Of a stretch of 64,000 bases of DNA, positions 8,906 through 22,264 are shown piece after piece. Below the pieces are notes generated by a model. That model made no database searches. It saw only the letters and a program-made list of their open reading frames with translations, and was not told the DNA's origin. A program made the translations under genes and the position numbers. The DNA is from Meloidogyne chitwoodi (lineage: Eukaryota > Nematoda > Chromadorea > Rhabditida > Meloidogynidae): positions 2,046,001 through 2,110,000 of the forward strand of contig JACZZP010000001.1 of the NCBI GenBank assembly GCA_015183035.1, written 5' to 3'. Each line of letters opens with the position of its first letter. Position 1 is the stretch's first letter.

Positions 8906-10404
8906 TTATAAAATTTCTTGTGGCACTATAACATTATTTCTGTTAGAACATGCAGTGTGATTAGTAATATTTCCAATATTATCATTTACTTTATTACATT
9001 TAAAAATAATTTGTTTATAATTTTTAACAGTCAAAATAGTAACCTTAATTAAATTAATTAATTTAAATTAATTTAAAAAAATACCAAAGGGTTTAAAAGA
9101 GCAATTAAAGCAAGTATTGGGACTCCAAACATGATTCCAAGTTTTGAAGACATTAATATTTAAATATGGACCTATATTTACTAATATTTGAGACAAAAAT
9201 GTGAAAAGAGGAAGAAATGCCTTAATTTAAAAAAAAGATAATTTTTTTAAAAAATAAAAAATCTAAATGGCATAATCTTAGACAATTTGGAAAAAAAATT
9301 ATTTATTTAATAAAATACCTGAGTAGTTAAAACAATAGTAATTTGTTTATTTACTTTACGCATTGTTTCTAAATTAGGTCCATTATATTGACGACGAACA
9401 TATAATTGAATTGAAATTCCACAAAAAATAATAATTGAATATGTCAGAAATGTCAAAATATTTGCATAAATTTTTAAAAAGTTTGTGACAGTATTAACCT
9501 TTTAATTTAAAATATTTTTATTTAAAAAAATATATTTTATCTTTTACACGAGAATATAAATTTTTAGAAGAAAATTTAAATATATAAATAACCTGTATAC
9601 GTTGGGCAACAACATAATTTTTAATTGTATAATTATCAAGTTCCAACAATTTAGCTAATTCATAATTTGTTAAATGTTCATTTTCTAATGTTGGTTGATT
9701 TATTATAATTGAAATAATAAATATTATTAAAATTGGGAAAATACAAGCAAAAAGTATTGAAAAATAATATTTAAAAGTAATATTTATTTGACTTAAAATT
9801 TTTTTTAATTATTTATTTTTTAAAATTTAATTTAAAAAAGCATAAATATTTTTAGCTTAGAAAAATTATTAAATAAATTTTACCGAACAACTGCCAAATA
9901 ACGAAATACAAATTGTGAACAAACATTTAATATTGTAAATCTTGAAATAAAAACAAAAATCATAAAAATAATACATTGCCAAGGATTTGGCAAATAATGG
10001 GTTGGACCATATTCCCAAATTGTTCCAACACCATTATCAGAAACATAAACCTTAAATTTTATTTTATAATATATTTTGAATAATTAAAGTATTTTTATAT
10101 AATTAAAATATTTTAAGTTAAACATTGAAAATTGGACTTTCTGATTATTAAAATATCTAAAATAATTCATTGAAAAAAATTTCAAAAATATGATTTCCAA
10201 AATCAAAAATAAATTAACCGGTTGAACAATAGCAAAAACACAAATCATAATAATATCAACAATACAAGTTTGTAAAAGAATTCGATTATAAATTTGCATT
10301 TCTTTTATAGTAAAACGAAGAATTAACCAAATTAGAAAAAAATTTAAAAATAATCCAATTGCTTCCAAGTAAATAATTATTGTTGAATAAGGTTCACCAA
10401 GCAT
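8906..10404 (-). pseudogene. Srd-like chemoreceptor with one frameshift
   Basis: Six exons on the minus strand encode a 7TM receptor paralogous to the gene at 11740: shared 'KEMQIYNRILLQTCIVDI', 'DNGVGTIWEYGPTHYLPNPW' and 'NKQIT' blocks, with the same intron positions. N-terminus 'LNFFLIWLILRFT' is TM1. In the sixth TM exon the frame shifts by one base near 9150-9160: after 'ILVNIGPYLNI' the receptor-like sequence continues as 'MSSKLGIMFG...LLNPL' in the next frame, then splices correctly to 'VTILTVKNYKQ'. Everything else is intact, so this is either a very young pseudogene or a sequence error. Chemoreceptors of this class act in sensory neuron cilia. Family assignment (srd/str superfamily) rests on motif resemblance. 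Confidence 0.7.
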
Positions 10405-11739
10405 TTAATTATTATATAATAATTATTTTAAATCTTTATATAATTTTATTTTATTATTTTTTTATTAAAAATATTTAATAAAATAATTATATTAATATTT
10501 TAATAAAAATTAAAATATATTTAAAACAGAAAAATACAAAATTTTTAAAGAAAAATAATTTTACTAGTGTAGTTTTTTAAGTGACAAAAAATCTGACCTA
10601 TTTTGTACAGACTTTTATATTATGCATTTTATTATAAATTTAAAATAAAATTTTAAGATTATTAGCGTGTTGTAAATATTTTAATAATATTTTTAACATT
10701 AAATTTTAAACAAAACATTTTTTCACGTTATAAATTTCAGATTTATACATTTTTTTAAATTTAAAAAATAAAATTAAAAAATTATAATTTAAGTGTATAA
10801 AATCACAAATTTATGTAGAAATGATATGAAAACTTTTAAATTATTATATAAAAATTAAATATCGTGACAAATATGTTTTCTTTTAAAATTTAACATAAAA
10901 GCTAATACATATATTTATGAAAAAATTTAATTTTTATTTAAATATTTTAAAGTACAAAATTTGAAACAGATAAAATTTCTATTTAATTTAAAAATTAATT
11001 TTTTGTTTTCAATGTATATGGATTGATGGTTTGGCTTAAATAGATGTACATACATATCCAATACTTAATTGATGTTCTTTATTATATTAAACTGCCAATT
11101 TGGATAAAATCTAAAAAAACAATTTAATTAAATATAAATTATCAAAAATAATAATTATTGTTTTTAAATTTAATTTATTTAATTATTTAAAAATTTATTA
11201 TTCTAATTATTAATTAAAAATTATTATTATTATTTAAATTAAAAAAAAAAATCCAACCAAATTTTATAAAAGGTTAAAATATTATTATCAAAAAAACTAT
11301 AGCAACCTTAATTAAATATCAAAAAAAATATTTATCATTTTTTTTTTATTTAGGTCAGAATATATACTTATGTATACTTATATTTCACTTAAAAAGTACT
11401 AATTTATTTCACCTGACTATTAGACAATATTTAATTATTTTGTTGAAGTAAATAAAATTAAATACATACATAATAATTAATAAGAATAAAGCAGTAATTT
11501 TTACAAAACTTTTTAAATCTAATTGACAAAGGTGAACTTTTTTTACATTTTTTAAAATAATTAATTTAATATTTTAAGTAAATATATTAGTAAATATTAT
11601 TTATTAACATTTATTAATACATTTATTAATATTTGTTTAAATTTTAAATTTAAAATAAAAAATAATATAAGATTTTTATTTAATATAAGTTTTAGACATA
11701 AAATTTAAATTTGTAAATATTTTAGAAAATTAAAAAAAG
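10405..11739. other. AT-rich spacer between divergent chemoreceptor genes
   Basis: 1.3 kb separating two head-to-head paralogous receptors. It must contain both promoters. No motif stands out and no gene is seen. Confidence 0.5.
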
Positions 11740-13180
11740 ATGATAACAGAAATATATGGGGCTATAGTCTTTTGTATGGCAACTAGTGGTTTAATGCTTA
11801 ATTTTCTTTTAATTTGGTTAATTCTTTGCTTTACTGTAAAAGAAATGCAAATTTATAATAGAATTCTCTTACAAACTTGTATTGTTGATATTATTACAAT
11901 AAGTTTGTTTGCTATTGTTCAACCGGTTAATTTATTTATTTTTTAAATATTAAATCCTAAAATAAATTTTAATAAAAGAAAAAAAGTATTTAATTAGACA
12001 ACCTCATATTTAAAGTATTTTTATTTAACAAAATTGATAATACTGATATTCTATAAATAAATAAAAGTCTTTTTTCTAATATTTAACATTAATAAAAAAA
12101 TAAAATTTAAGGTTTATGTTTCTGATAATGGTATTGGCACAATTTGGGAATATGGTCCAACCCATTATTTGCCAAATCCATGGCAATGTATTATTTTTAT
12201 GTTTACTGCAGCTATGCTACGTTTTACAACAATGAATATTTCTTGTGTTTTTGCTTATCGTTATTTAATTTTAGTTTGGTAATAATTAAAAAAAATATTT
12301 TTTAATATTTTTTAATTTTAAAGGGGAATAACAATTAAATGGAAACATCATATTGCTTTAATAATTATTTTTATTTCTCCAATTATTATTTTAAATACTT
12401 GTTCTTATTTAACAAATGCACCAATACCAGAAAATGAACATATAACAAATTATATTTTGGCAAATACACTCGAACTTAGTAATGATACAATAAAGAATTA
12501 TGTTGTTGGAATGCGTACAAAAGTACTTATAAATAAATTAATTAAATAAATATTTATTTTTTAGACAACAGGATTGTCTGTTTTTGTTTCAAATTTTGCT
12601 AATGTATTGACAATATCTAATTATTTAATGGTTATATTTTTTGGTGTATGTATTCAATATTATGTTTATAAAAAATGTAAAGGATCTTCTTTTAATAAAA
12701 TGCGTAGTATGAATAAACAAATAACAATGGTTTTAATTTCTCAGGTAAAAAATAAAATATTTATTTAATTATTTTTATTATATATAAATAAATATTTATA
12801 AATATATTATATTCTAGCTAAATTTAATAAAATAAATTTAAAGGCATTACTTCCGCTTATCACATTTTTTCCTCAATTATTAACAAATATGAGTTTTTTG
12901 TTTACAATACCAGGATTATTTACATCAATAACTGGAATGTTTCTTGGTACAACTTTATCTGCATCAATTTCAATTATGAATCCAATTGTTTGATATAATT
13001 TTATATTAAAAATTATAAAATAAATAAATTTATAAGGTAACTATTCTAAGTGTTAGAAATTATCGTCGTTTAATTTTTCGTTGTAAAAATGGAGAAGAAA
13101 GTCAAGATAAAGTATTCCCATTACCAGCTACTACAATGACTGCTGCGCCACGTAATGTTACATTAGTAAAAAATAAATAA
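11740..13180 (+). CDS. Srd-like nematode chemoreceptor (7TM GPCR)
   Basis: Exons 11740-11925, 12112-12278, 12324-12522, 12565-12744, 12844-12987 and 13037-13180 join in phase to about 339 residues, normal for this class. TM1 is 'FLLIWLILCFT', TM2 follows 'KEMQIYNRILLQTC'; the TM3 exon has 'FAYRYLILVW' in the DRY position; TM7 ends 'NPIVTILSVRNYRR', the (N/D)P...YR signature of srd/str receptors. The donor of the last intron is GTTTGA, which makes the unspliced frame stop at once. It is the intact member of the divergent pair. Likely a ligand-detecting receptor in chemosensory neurons; ligand unknown. Confidence 0.85.
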
Positions 13181-14580
13181 AGAAAAGATTAAAGATATAT
13201 TTTTAAATTTAATATATAAATTTATTGAAAGAGATAAAATTTATTATTTTAAAAATTAATTTTTTATTCAAAAGTTATATAATTAATTAATTAATTTCCG
13301 ATTGTGTCTTTTTTTTATTTTTTGACGTCTCAATTTTTATTGACGTATTTATTGCAGAATATTTTTTGTTAATTTTTAGTAAATCACGTTGGAATGATTG
13401 CTGAATTGTTAGAAAAAGTAGAAATATATTTAAAATTGTTGCCAATTCAGATCAGCTAAATTGGGGAGTAAATAATTAATTAATTAGTAAATACTTTAAT
13501 ACTTAATTAAACAAGGAAGTATTTTTATTTGAAAAAATAAATAAATTAAAATTAAAATTGTTGTATGTTTTTAATCACAGTGAGTAAAAGAATTTAGCAA
13601 ATCAGTGTCATTTATTTATTTATAAGTATTCTATAACGCACAAAAATCCTACAATTATAACGTAAAGTTTGCTTAAATAAATTTATTTAAATTTTATAAA
13701 TAAATCTTTTTGATATTTCATTTACAATGGGCCAACTCTTCTTATAATAATATAAAAAAGTAATATCTAACTTTAAAACTAAAATAATACCAAAAATAAG
13801 AAAAAATACGGATTTGGGAAGAACGTGATAAAACAATCATCTTATAGGTATTTACTACTTTCATTTGCACTTTCTTAAAGTTAAATTCCTTTTAAATGAA
13901 TAATTGTCACAAGAAAAAATATAAAATAAGAAAAAGTTAATTTTTTAAGAAAATAGTTAATAAAATAAAAATAAATTAATAAATTTTTAACAAATATTTT
14001 AATTTCCGGATATTTTCTCAATTAAATTAAGATGTTTCAAACAATTGGAATCTTTAGAATTAAAAAAATAAAAGAAAAACAAAAATAAGTAACATGCACT
14101 TATGTGCATTAATAGGGTATTTTTGTTAAATTCCAATGATGTTTTTAATTTTACTCATCTTATTTTTTGAAACATTCTTTACCTCATTTTTACTTATTTA
14201 TATAAATAAATATTTTTGAGTTGTTTTGAGGACATTAGCAAAAAAAGAAAGTGCAGCTGTTGCAAATTTAATAAAATGAACGTCAAATATTATTTTTTAT
14301 TCCAACTTTTAAATTTTTCAAAATAAACTGTGAATCATCACACAAAATAATATTTATATTAAATCTCTTATATATTGTTCTCATTAATTAAAAATATAAG
14401 AAAGATTATATATAGCTCACTCATTTTTTAAGAAATTTTATCTTAGCTATATTTAAATTACTGTAAATATTCAAATATATTCTCTATATCTTATTTAATA
14501 TAATATATTATTATTATACTATATTTAAGATGATTTTAAATATAAAATAAATATTTTTTAATTTTTAGATTATATTAAAA
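13181..14580. other. Intergenic with paired TGCACTT boxes
   Basis: 1.4 kb AT-rich spacer. TGCACTT at 14095-14101 lies in 'catgcacttatgtgcatt', and its complement AAGTGCA is at 14249-14255, 486 and 332 bp before the SDR gene. The same heptamer occurs upstream of two secreted-protein genes (see 16043-16111 and 55098-55120). No gene seen. Confidence 0.4.
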
Positions 14581-15732
14581 ATGACAAATAATAAAATAAA
14601 TAATAATAATAATAATAAGAGGAATGTATTAATTACTGGAGGAAATCAAGGAATTGGTAAATTATTTAAATAAAGTTAAATAAATTAATTTAAATTTAAG
14701 GATTTCATACTGCATTATTATTAGCAAAAACAAATAAATATAATATTACAATTTGTTGTCGTAATAAAAATAGAGCAGAATATGCTGTTCAAAAAATAAA
14801 TGATTTAAATTATAATTGTAAAGTTAATTGGTTATTTCTTGATTTAGCTAGCTTAAAAAGTGTTCAAAATCTTGTAAAATATATTAAAGAAAATAAAATG
14901 TATAAAAAATAAATAATTAAATTAATTAATTAAAATATTATTAATTTTAAGTTTTTTTGATATTTTAATATTAAATGCTGGTATTTTATTACCAAAAGAA
15001 AGATTAACAGAAGATGGACTAGAAAAAACATTCCAAGTCAATTATCTTGGACATTTTCTTCTAATAAATGGACTTATATTAAATAAATGTTCAGAAAAAC
15101 CAATTAAAGTAATTACAATAACTTCAATTATGTTTAGGTAAATAATTAATTTATTTACTAATTTATAAAAAAATATTTAGATTTATTGGAAATATATTTC
15201 CTTTGGAAAAAGAAACAAATAAATGGTTAGAAATGTTTAAAAGTGCTAAATCTTGGAAAGCATATGCCTTAAGTAAATTTGCAACAGCAATGCTTGCTAA
15301 TTATTTAAATAATTTGGAAGGTGTAAATGCTGTTACTATACACCCTGGAGCTGTAAAAACACAAATGTCTTCTAATTTGATTAATAAAAAATTAAGAAAA
15401 TTTTTTTATTTTTTACGAAGAATTCTTATCGAACCGGTTAGCTTTATTTTTAATTAATTAGAGAAGATATTTTAATGAGTATGGGATAAATATTAATAAT
15501 ATATTTTTGGATAAACTTTAAAAAAATAGCTAGTAATTATTATTTTATTAATATTTTATTTTTTTAGGAAGAAGCAGCTAAAAACATAATTAATAGTATT
15601 GAAAATCAAATAGATTCTGATATGTATTGGCATTTAAATAAAAAAAGAAAATTTCCTAAAAATATACAAAAACAACAAAATATGGATGAACTTATAAAAT
15701 TGAGTAAACAGCTTACTAATAAATTTAATTAA
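14581..15732 (+). CDS. Short-chain dehydrogenase/reductase (RDH/WWOX-like)
   Basis: Exons 14581-14656, 14701-14899, 14952-15137, 15181-15436 and 15568-15732 join to about 293 residues. Classical SDR motifs are in place: TGGNQGIG for NAD(P) binding after an Asn-rich start, 'ICCRN' at the end of beta-2 (suggests NADP), 'LDLASLKS', NAG in 'DILILNAGILL', the catalytic Ser in 'TITSIM', YALSK with Tyr and Lys, and 'IHPGAVKTQM'. The order matches retinol-dehydrogenase/WW-oxidoreductase-type SDRs, which oxidise or reduce retinoids, steroids or related lipids. No signal peptide; the C-terminus is Lys-rich. Five exons show it is a normal nuclear gene and not a recent bacterial transfer. Confidence 0.88.
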
Positions 15733-16042
15733 ACTTTTTTTTATTTTTTGTTAAAATAGCAATTATTTATTTATTTATTTATCTTTGAGCTTTTAAATGT
15801 TCTAAATATTATTATATCTTTATTAATTAAAATTTAATATTTTTATTAAAATACAAGTTCTTTCATATTTTTATTTAATTATTGTTTTTATTTAAAAAAT
15901 TATCTAATCTAAATTATTTTTAATAATTATTATTGTTTTATTAAATATTTTGTCTCTTTTTTTAACTAAAATATTTATATTATTTTAATTATTTTTTAAT
16001 TTATAAATAAATATTAATATATTTTAATTTCAAAATAATATT

Positions 16043-16111
16043 AAAAGTGCAATTATTTTGTATTTTAATAATTATTTAAATTATATAAGACCTTATAAAT
16101 ATTGCACTTTT
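16043..16111. promoter_or_regulatory. Inverted AAGTGCA ... TGCACTT pair upstream of the domain-RING gene
   Basis: AAAAGTGCA (16043-16051) and TGCACTTTT (16103-16111) are perfect inverted 9-mers 51 bp apart and 286 bp before the ATG at 16397. TGCMCTT is, as I recall, the motif reported upstream of dorsal-gland effectors in root-knot nematodes. Function here is inference. Confidence 0.45.
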
Positions 16112-16396
16112 ACATGTGCGCTTGCCTTATCAATATTCGTTTTTTAGGATTTATTTCTTTATTAATTATGAAATAAAAATTGTTTTTTAAATAAAATTGT
16201 TTTAAATATTTGAATTAATAAAAATTTATTTTTTATTATGTAAAAGGGCCTTTTATTTTTAGAAAAATGTATTTAAATTATAATTAAAAAGATTATTATT
16301 TTATAACAAAAGTCCATTTATTAATAAATTTATATATTTTTATTTAAATTTTATTTCAAATTTAGATTAAATATACCTATCTTATTTTTTATAAAA

Positions 16397-19300
16397 ATGT
16401 TAAAAATATTAATTTTAATTAATTTATCAATTCAATTATGTAAAAGTGATTTTCAAATATTTAATACTGACAGACAATATGAATTTCATGGATTAATATT
16501 TCCAAATTTAAATAAAATGGGTAAACCAATAATTTGGTATATTCAAATGATTTGTCGACAAGGTTGTAATTCCCATTCAAAATATTTTTCAACTTTAACA
16601 TCTGACACAATAATTGATGCAGGAAAGTTTACTTTTAATTTAATGGCAGAAAGTAAAAGAAAAGGAGGTTATGAAGATATTAATCTTATTTCTATTAAAA
16701 TTACTTCTTTAGATGAAATTTCAAATAAATTTAGAGTTTGTAATTAATTAAAATTAATTTTTTTATTTTTTTTTAATTAATTTTTAGTTAAAAAATTATA
16801 TAAAAGATTAATTAATATTCTTAAAATAATTATAAATTTAATTTTTAATAATTTATAGTCATATACTTGGGAATATATAAATCCAGAATTTACTAAATTA
16901 CATTTTTTCCAATTTGGTCATTTTGAGTCAAAAACAGAAGAAGGATTTTATTTAGAATTTAAATTTAATAAAGAAAATAAATTATTAATTAAACAAAATA
17001 AAAATTTAAATATTTCTTTTGTTAATTATTTTATAAGAATAAAAGCAAAACAAAATAATTCTTGGTTTAAATCATCTAAATATTTTGGATATAAAAATAA
17101 TTTAACAAATGATGAATTAAAAGGAGAAAAATCTTTTAAAATTTATTTGGGAGGAAATAATATTAGAATTATTAAAAATAAAACTTCTTCATTTTGGCCT
17201 TTTTCTTCTTCAAATAATAATTTAAATATTGAACCAATTGATAAATATTTAAGAGAAAATATTTTACCTTCTATGGAATTAATTATTGAACAAGTTATTT
17301 TATTTTATTATTAAATTTAATAAAAATAATTAAATCATTTTTTGAATAAAATTTAATTAGTTTTGAGAGAATTTTAAAATAATATCTGGAATTACTTTTT
17401 TAGTTTTAATATTATAAAAAATAATTTTAAAAAATTATTAGATACCTAATTGTGGAATCTGTGGAGAAAATAATGAAGCAGATGTTTACAAACTAAAAGG
17501 CTGTAATGTAAATAAATAAATTAAATATTTTAAAATTTAAATAAATAATTTATTAAGGACTATTTTCACAAAAATTGTATCAAAAATCTGTATATATTTT
17601 TAAAAATAATTTATTAATTAAAAATTAATTTTAAGATTAAATACACACACACCACATGAATCATTTTTGGCAGGTATTATAGGTAATAATGCAAGTGAAC
17701 ATTTATGTCCAATTTGCAGAAGACGAATTATTTTAAATATTAAGTTAGATAAATATAATTTTTAAAATAAATTAAATAAAAATTTATAATAGGAGAAATG
17801 ATGTATTATATGATGATAATACAAAAATAGAAAGAAAACAATATAGACATGAATTAAAAAACCCTATTCTTCAGGTAAATTTTTAATATTTTATTTTAAA
17901 TTAATTAATAATTAATTAATAATTATATTAGAATGGAGAAAATCCTTTTTATAAATACAAATTTGATCCAACAAATCAACAAAGAGAATATAACAAAATT
18001 GATTATATTGAACTTCAAAATGGAATTTATAAAAGGTTTTTTCTTAAAAAAATAATTAAATATTTTTAGAAATTTAATTTATTATTTACCTTTTGTAAAT
18101 AAAAGTAAAAGAGAATATGAATTTCATATAAAAGTTTCCCCAAATATTAGAAATGTTGGAAATATAAGATTACCAATTATTTGGTTAATTCAATTAGATT
18201 GTTTAATTGGTTGTAATAAATATTTAAATACACAAATATTACAAACATCAGATAATTTAAATAATTTTGGAAAAGTTGTTTTTTATTTATTAGCTGAATT
18301 AAATAATGAAATATATCAAAATATTACTAATTTAAAAATTAAAATTACTTCATTAGATAAATTAGCAGGAAAATTAAGAGTTAAAATTATTTTTTAAAAT
18401 TATTAATAAATATTAATAGAAATTATTTTTTATTTTAAGAAAGTTTAAGATTTGTACAATATTTAATTTTATTCTTATCTTTTAATTATTTTTTTATTTT
18501 CTTTGACATAAAGGAATAATATAAAATTATTATTTAATTAAAAAAGAATATATTTATTAATTTAATTTAATAGTCAAATACATGGGAGAATGTTATACCA
18601 GAATTTGGAAAAGAACATCATTTTCAATTTGGACATTATGAAACAATTTCAGGATTTTATTTACAATTTAAATTAGATTTAAATTATTATTTACCTTTAT
18701 TAATGGATAAAGATGAAGTTGGAGCACGTCCAGTAAAATATAAAGCAAAAATTATAGCAAGTGGTTTATTTTGTAATAAAATATTATTTGGAAATATTAT
18801 TGAAGTACCTGATAATGCTTTAAAAGGAAAATCATTTAAAATAAATTTAGGAGGAGAACAAAGAATAATTCCTTATAGAAAACCTTTATGGAAATTTTCT
18901 TCTTTATTTAATTGTGTTAAAGATGAAAAAATAAATATTTTTGATTATTTAAAAAATAAAACATTTCCTTCAATGGAATTAATAATTGAACAGGTAAATA
19001 AATAAATTTAAAAAAATATTTATTTATTTATTTTAGATGCCTGTTTGTGGTAGATGTGGAGAAAAAGCTTTTGGGGAAGTAATTAAATTAAAAAGTTGTT
19101 CGGTTAGTAATTAAAATAAATAAATAATAAATAATTATTTATTTAGCATTATTTTCATCCAGAATGTATTAATAATTAGTAAGTTTAATTAATTATTAAA
19201 TAATTAAAAAAGTATATATTTTTAAGTATAATAAAAAAAGGAATAAAAAAACATAATAACAATGAAATAAGTAATGTTTATATTAGTAATGAAGATAAAT

Positions 19301-21278
19301 GTCCATTATGTTTAAGAGGACTTTTAATTGATGATGAGTAAGTTTATTTATTTATTTAAATTTTAATTTAATAATTATATTTTAGTACACAATTAGCACT
19401 CTTTGATGATGATAAAATTCAATATCGACAATTTCGTCATTATTTAAAAAACCCTATTTTACAGGTTAAATTAATTTAAAATAATAATCATTTTAACAAA
19501 TTTTTAGAATGGAGAAAATCCAAAATATACATATAAAATTGGACTTGACAAAAAACAAAAAAATTATAATTTAGTTTCAACCTCGAATTTTGGTAGTTCA
19601 AATAGGTAAAAGATAACTAAAATAATTAAATTAAAATATATATTATATATTTAGCAATGAAAGTCCTGAAACAAATAAAAGTCCAGAAATAGCTCCTCAA
19701 TCTAAAGGAAAGAAAATTGTTGAAGAAAATATTAGAAAAATAGATCCTTTTGGAGAAGGTACTTCTACTAGTAGAAGAATTGAAGATTTTAATGAGGATA
19801 AAATGTCTTTAAATCATCAAATTCTTAGAAGTTCAGAAATTGAGGTTGCTTCTTCGAGAGAACTTGAATCTATTAAAAGTCCAATGTCTCCAACAACTTT
19901 TGAAAGAATTTTTCAGAACACAGATGTAGAACCTCCTGTAGAAAAAAAGAATAAATTATCTAGATTTTTTTCTGAATTTTTAAATAAACCACAAAAGCAA
20001 AAAGAAGAAAAGGAAGCAAAAAATGTATTGATGGATAAATTCCTTTCCAATACTAGGGAAAATTATGAAACAGGAACAATTGAACCAGTAAATGAAGAAG
20101 AACTTTTAGATTATGAAAATGTAAAAGAAGAGGAACTTGTAGATGATGAACAAATTGAAAATTATATAAGACAAGGAACTAATAGAATTAATAAAAAAAC
20201 ATTAAATCCAATACCAGAAATTACAGAAGATGAATTGTCATCTTCACCTTTAATAAGAAAAAGAATTAATAAAAACAAAATAAAAGAATCAAGTGATAAT
20301 AATAACAATGATAGTGAAGGACATATTTCAAATAATTATATACCACCAGATAGAAGAAGTACAACAAATTCTTCTTCTAATTCTTTAGAAAAGGGTAGTG
20401 GTACACCAACACGTTATGCTTTATCTAAAACTGGAAGTTCAGTACAAAGTAATTCTGTTGGTAATGAAAGTCCTTTATTATCTAACAATGAATTAAGAAA
20501 AGGAACGAAAAGTCCTTTATCATCAAATAATCATTCATTACAACATTCATCTTCAGGCAAAGAAAGTATTAATTCATTTGCTTCAGCAAAAACATACTTA
20601 TCTTCTGAGAATAATGAAAATCCTTCTTTACCTCCATCTCCTCTTCCTTCTGTCCCCCCATCTCCTTTTCCTTCCCCTTCTCCATCCCCACAATTTAAAG
20701 AAAAAACAATCACTTCATATACCCAAAAATCTTCTATTTCTCCTCTTCTTATAAGAAAAAAACCAGAATTAGAAGAATCTACACGTCAAATATATCAATT
20801 TAATGATAAAACAATATCTGAATTTAAAGAAATAAATATAAATAAGAATCAACTTAAAAATAATAGTAATACTTCATCATCTTCATCTCATAAAACACCC
20901 ACTAGTAGTTTTTTTTCTACTGCTGATGATTTGAAAATAGAAAGAACTTCTTCTAATTCTTCTTTAAATTCTGATAAAAGTGTAATTATTAATAATAAAG
21001 AAGAAGAAGAAGATAATAATAATATAATATATTTACAAACACCATTTTATACTCCATTAAATATTCCATTAAATACAGGAGAAATTCAAGAAGAAGAAAT
21101 AATAGAAGAGAATAATTATGGAAATAATTTAGATACTACTAATTACTCTACAGGAGAAGAAACACCTTTAATAATTAGTGATCAAAATAATAAAAAAAGA
21201 GGTTATTCAATGACTGAATTAAAACTTGATTTAGAATTAAATAAACAAAAAATTAAAGATTTTTTTAAAAAAAATTAA
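16397..21278 (+). CDS. Large secreted-looking protein: duplicated unknown domain plus RING, long low-complexity tail
   Basis: About 16 exons, roughly 1,300 residues. A signal-peptide-like start (MLKILILINLSIQLC) leads into a module of about 100 residues ('REYEFH'-type start, 'PIIWYIQMICRQGCN', ending 'IKITSLDEIS') and a second block of about 145 ('TWE..PEF.K.H.FQFGH', ending 'PSMELIIEQ'). Then comes a RING: CGICGE, GCND-YFHKNC, CPICRR. The whole unit repeats from 18070: 'PIIWLIQLDCLIGCN', 'HHFQFGHYE', 'PSMELIIEQ', CGRCGE, SCSHYFHPEC, CPLC. Splice positions are conserved between the copies. The final exons (about 540 residues) are Ser/Asn/Glu-rich with a (PSPSP)-type stretch. RING-H2 fingers normally recruit E2 enzymes, so an E3 ligase is plausible, yet the signal peptide would put it in the secretory route or in a host. 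I do not recognise the repeated domain. Confidence 0.72.
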
Positions 21279-22264
21279 TTAATTTGTTTAGTTTTAAAAA
21301 TAGGATTTATATAAAATATATTTTTGTTATATAAATTTATTTATTTATTATTATTAAAATTGTTAAAATAATGTAGAGAAAATAATCAAATGATTTAAAA
21401 AATAAAAGTTATAGCGGAAATTAATAATTATATTTAAATATATTATTTATTATAATATTTTTAATTAAAATTTATTTTTAAATTATTTATTTATTTTATT
21501 AATATTAAATTTTTAAATCAGAATACATCAAGTTTTAAAATAAAAAATTAATTGTCTTCATTTCCAATGATTTTTTTTCGTACTGTGAATGTTTTATTTA
21601 TTTATTTTATTTTATTTTATTTTCAAGGTCAAAATAAATTGCAAAAGAAAAATAAAATTTTTAGAAAAATTAAAAATATATTTTTATAAATAAAATAATT
21701 AAAGGTTAAAATATTCATTTTATTTAAAAATGTTGGAATTACTTTATAAAATATTTTTAAACATCTGCTACTTAAATTAAATAAAAAATAAAGCTTTTTT
21801 CCTTCGCTGACTGGTACCAACTGCTATAAATACATAATACACGTTAACCTTTCTCATTTCTTTTTTTTTAATTTTTTTTTTGAAAAATAACAAAAGAAAA
21901 GATTTTATTTTTATTTAATGGTCATTCATTTATTTATTTAAGCAATATATTATATTTATTGTTTTTATATATTTTTATTATGTCCCTTGATTTGCGCAGA
22001 TTTGTCAATAAATAAATAATTACGAATTTTTATCTTTTTTAAATTATTTAAAATATTTAAATATTAACGAAATATATTTTTAAGTTATTTGATAGCCAAA
22101 TCAACGCTTTTATTATCCATTAATTGTTTAATAAATTTACCAGATTTTTTTTTTAAAGTTTAGAATTAAATATTATATGTATAATTACCTATAAATATAC
22201 GTCATAATTAATTTATTTAAATAAAATAAATTATTCTTTTAATTTATTAGTGTCAAATAAATAT
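21279..22264. other. Intergenic, nothing recognised
   Basis: AT-rich, with homopolymer runs near 21855-21880. An AG acceptor at 22249-22250 precedes the next gene, marking either a short 5' intron or a trans-splice site. Confidence 0.4.

Noticed and set aside
14581..15732. Bacterial horizontal transfer for the SDR gene
   Set aside because: Five exons with typical nematode introns and host-like codon use; SDRs are widespread in animals, so transfer is not needed.
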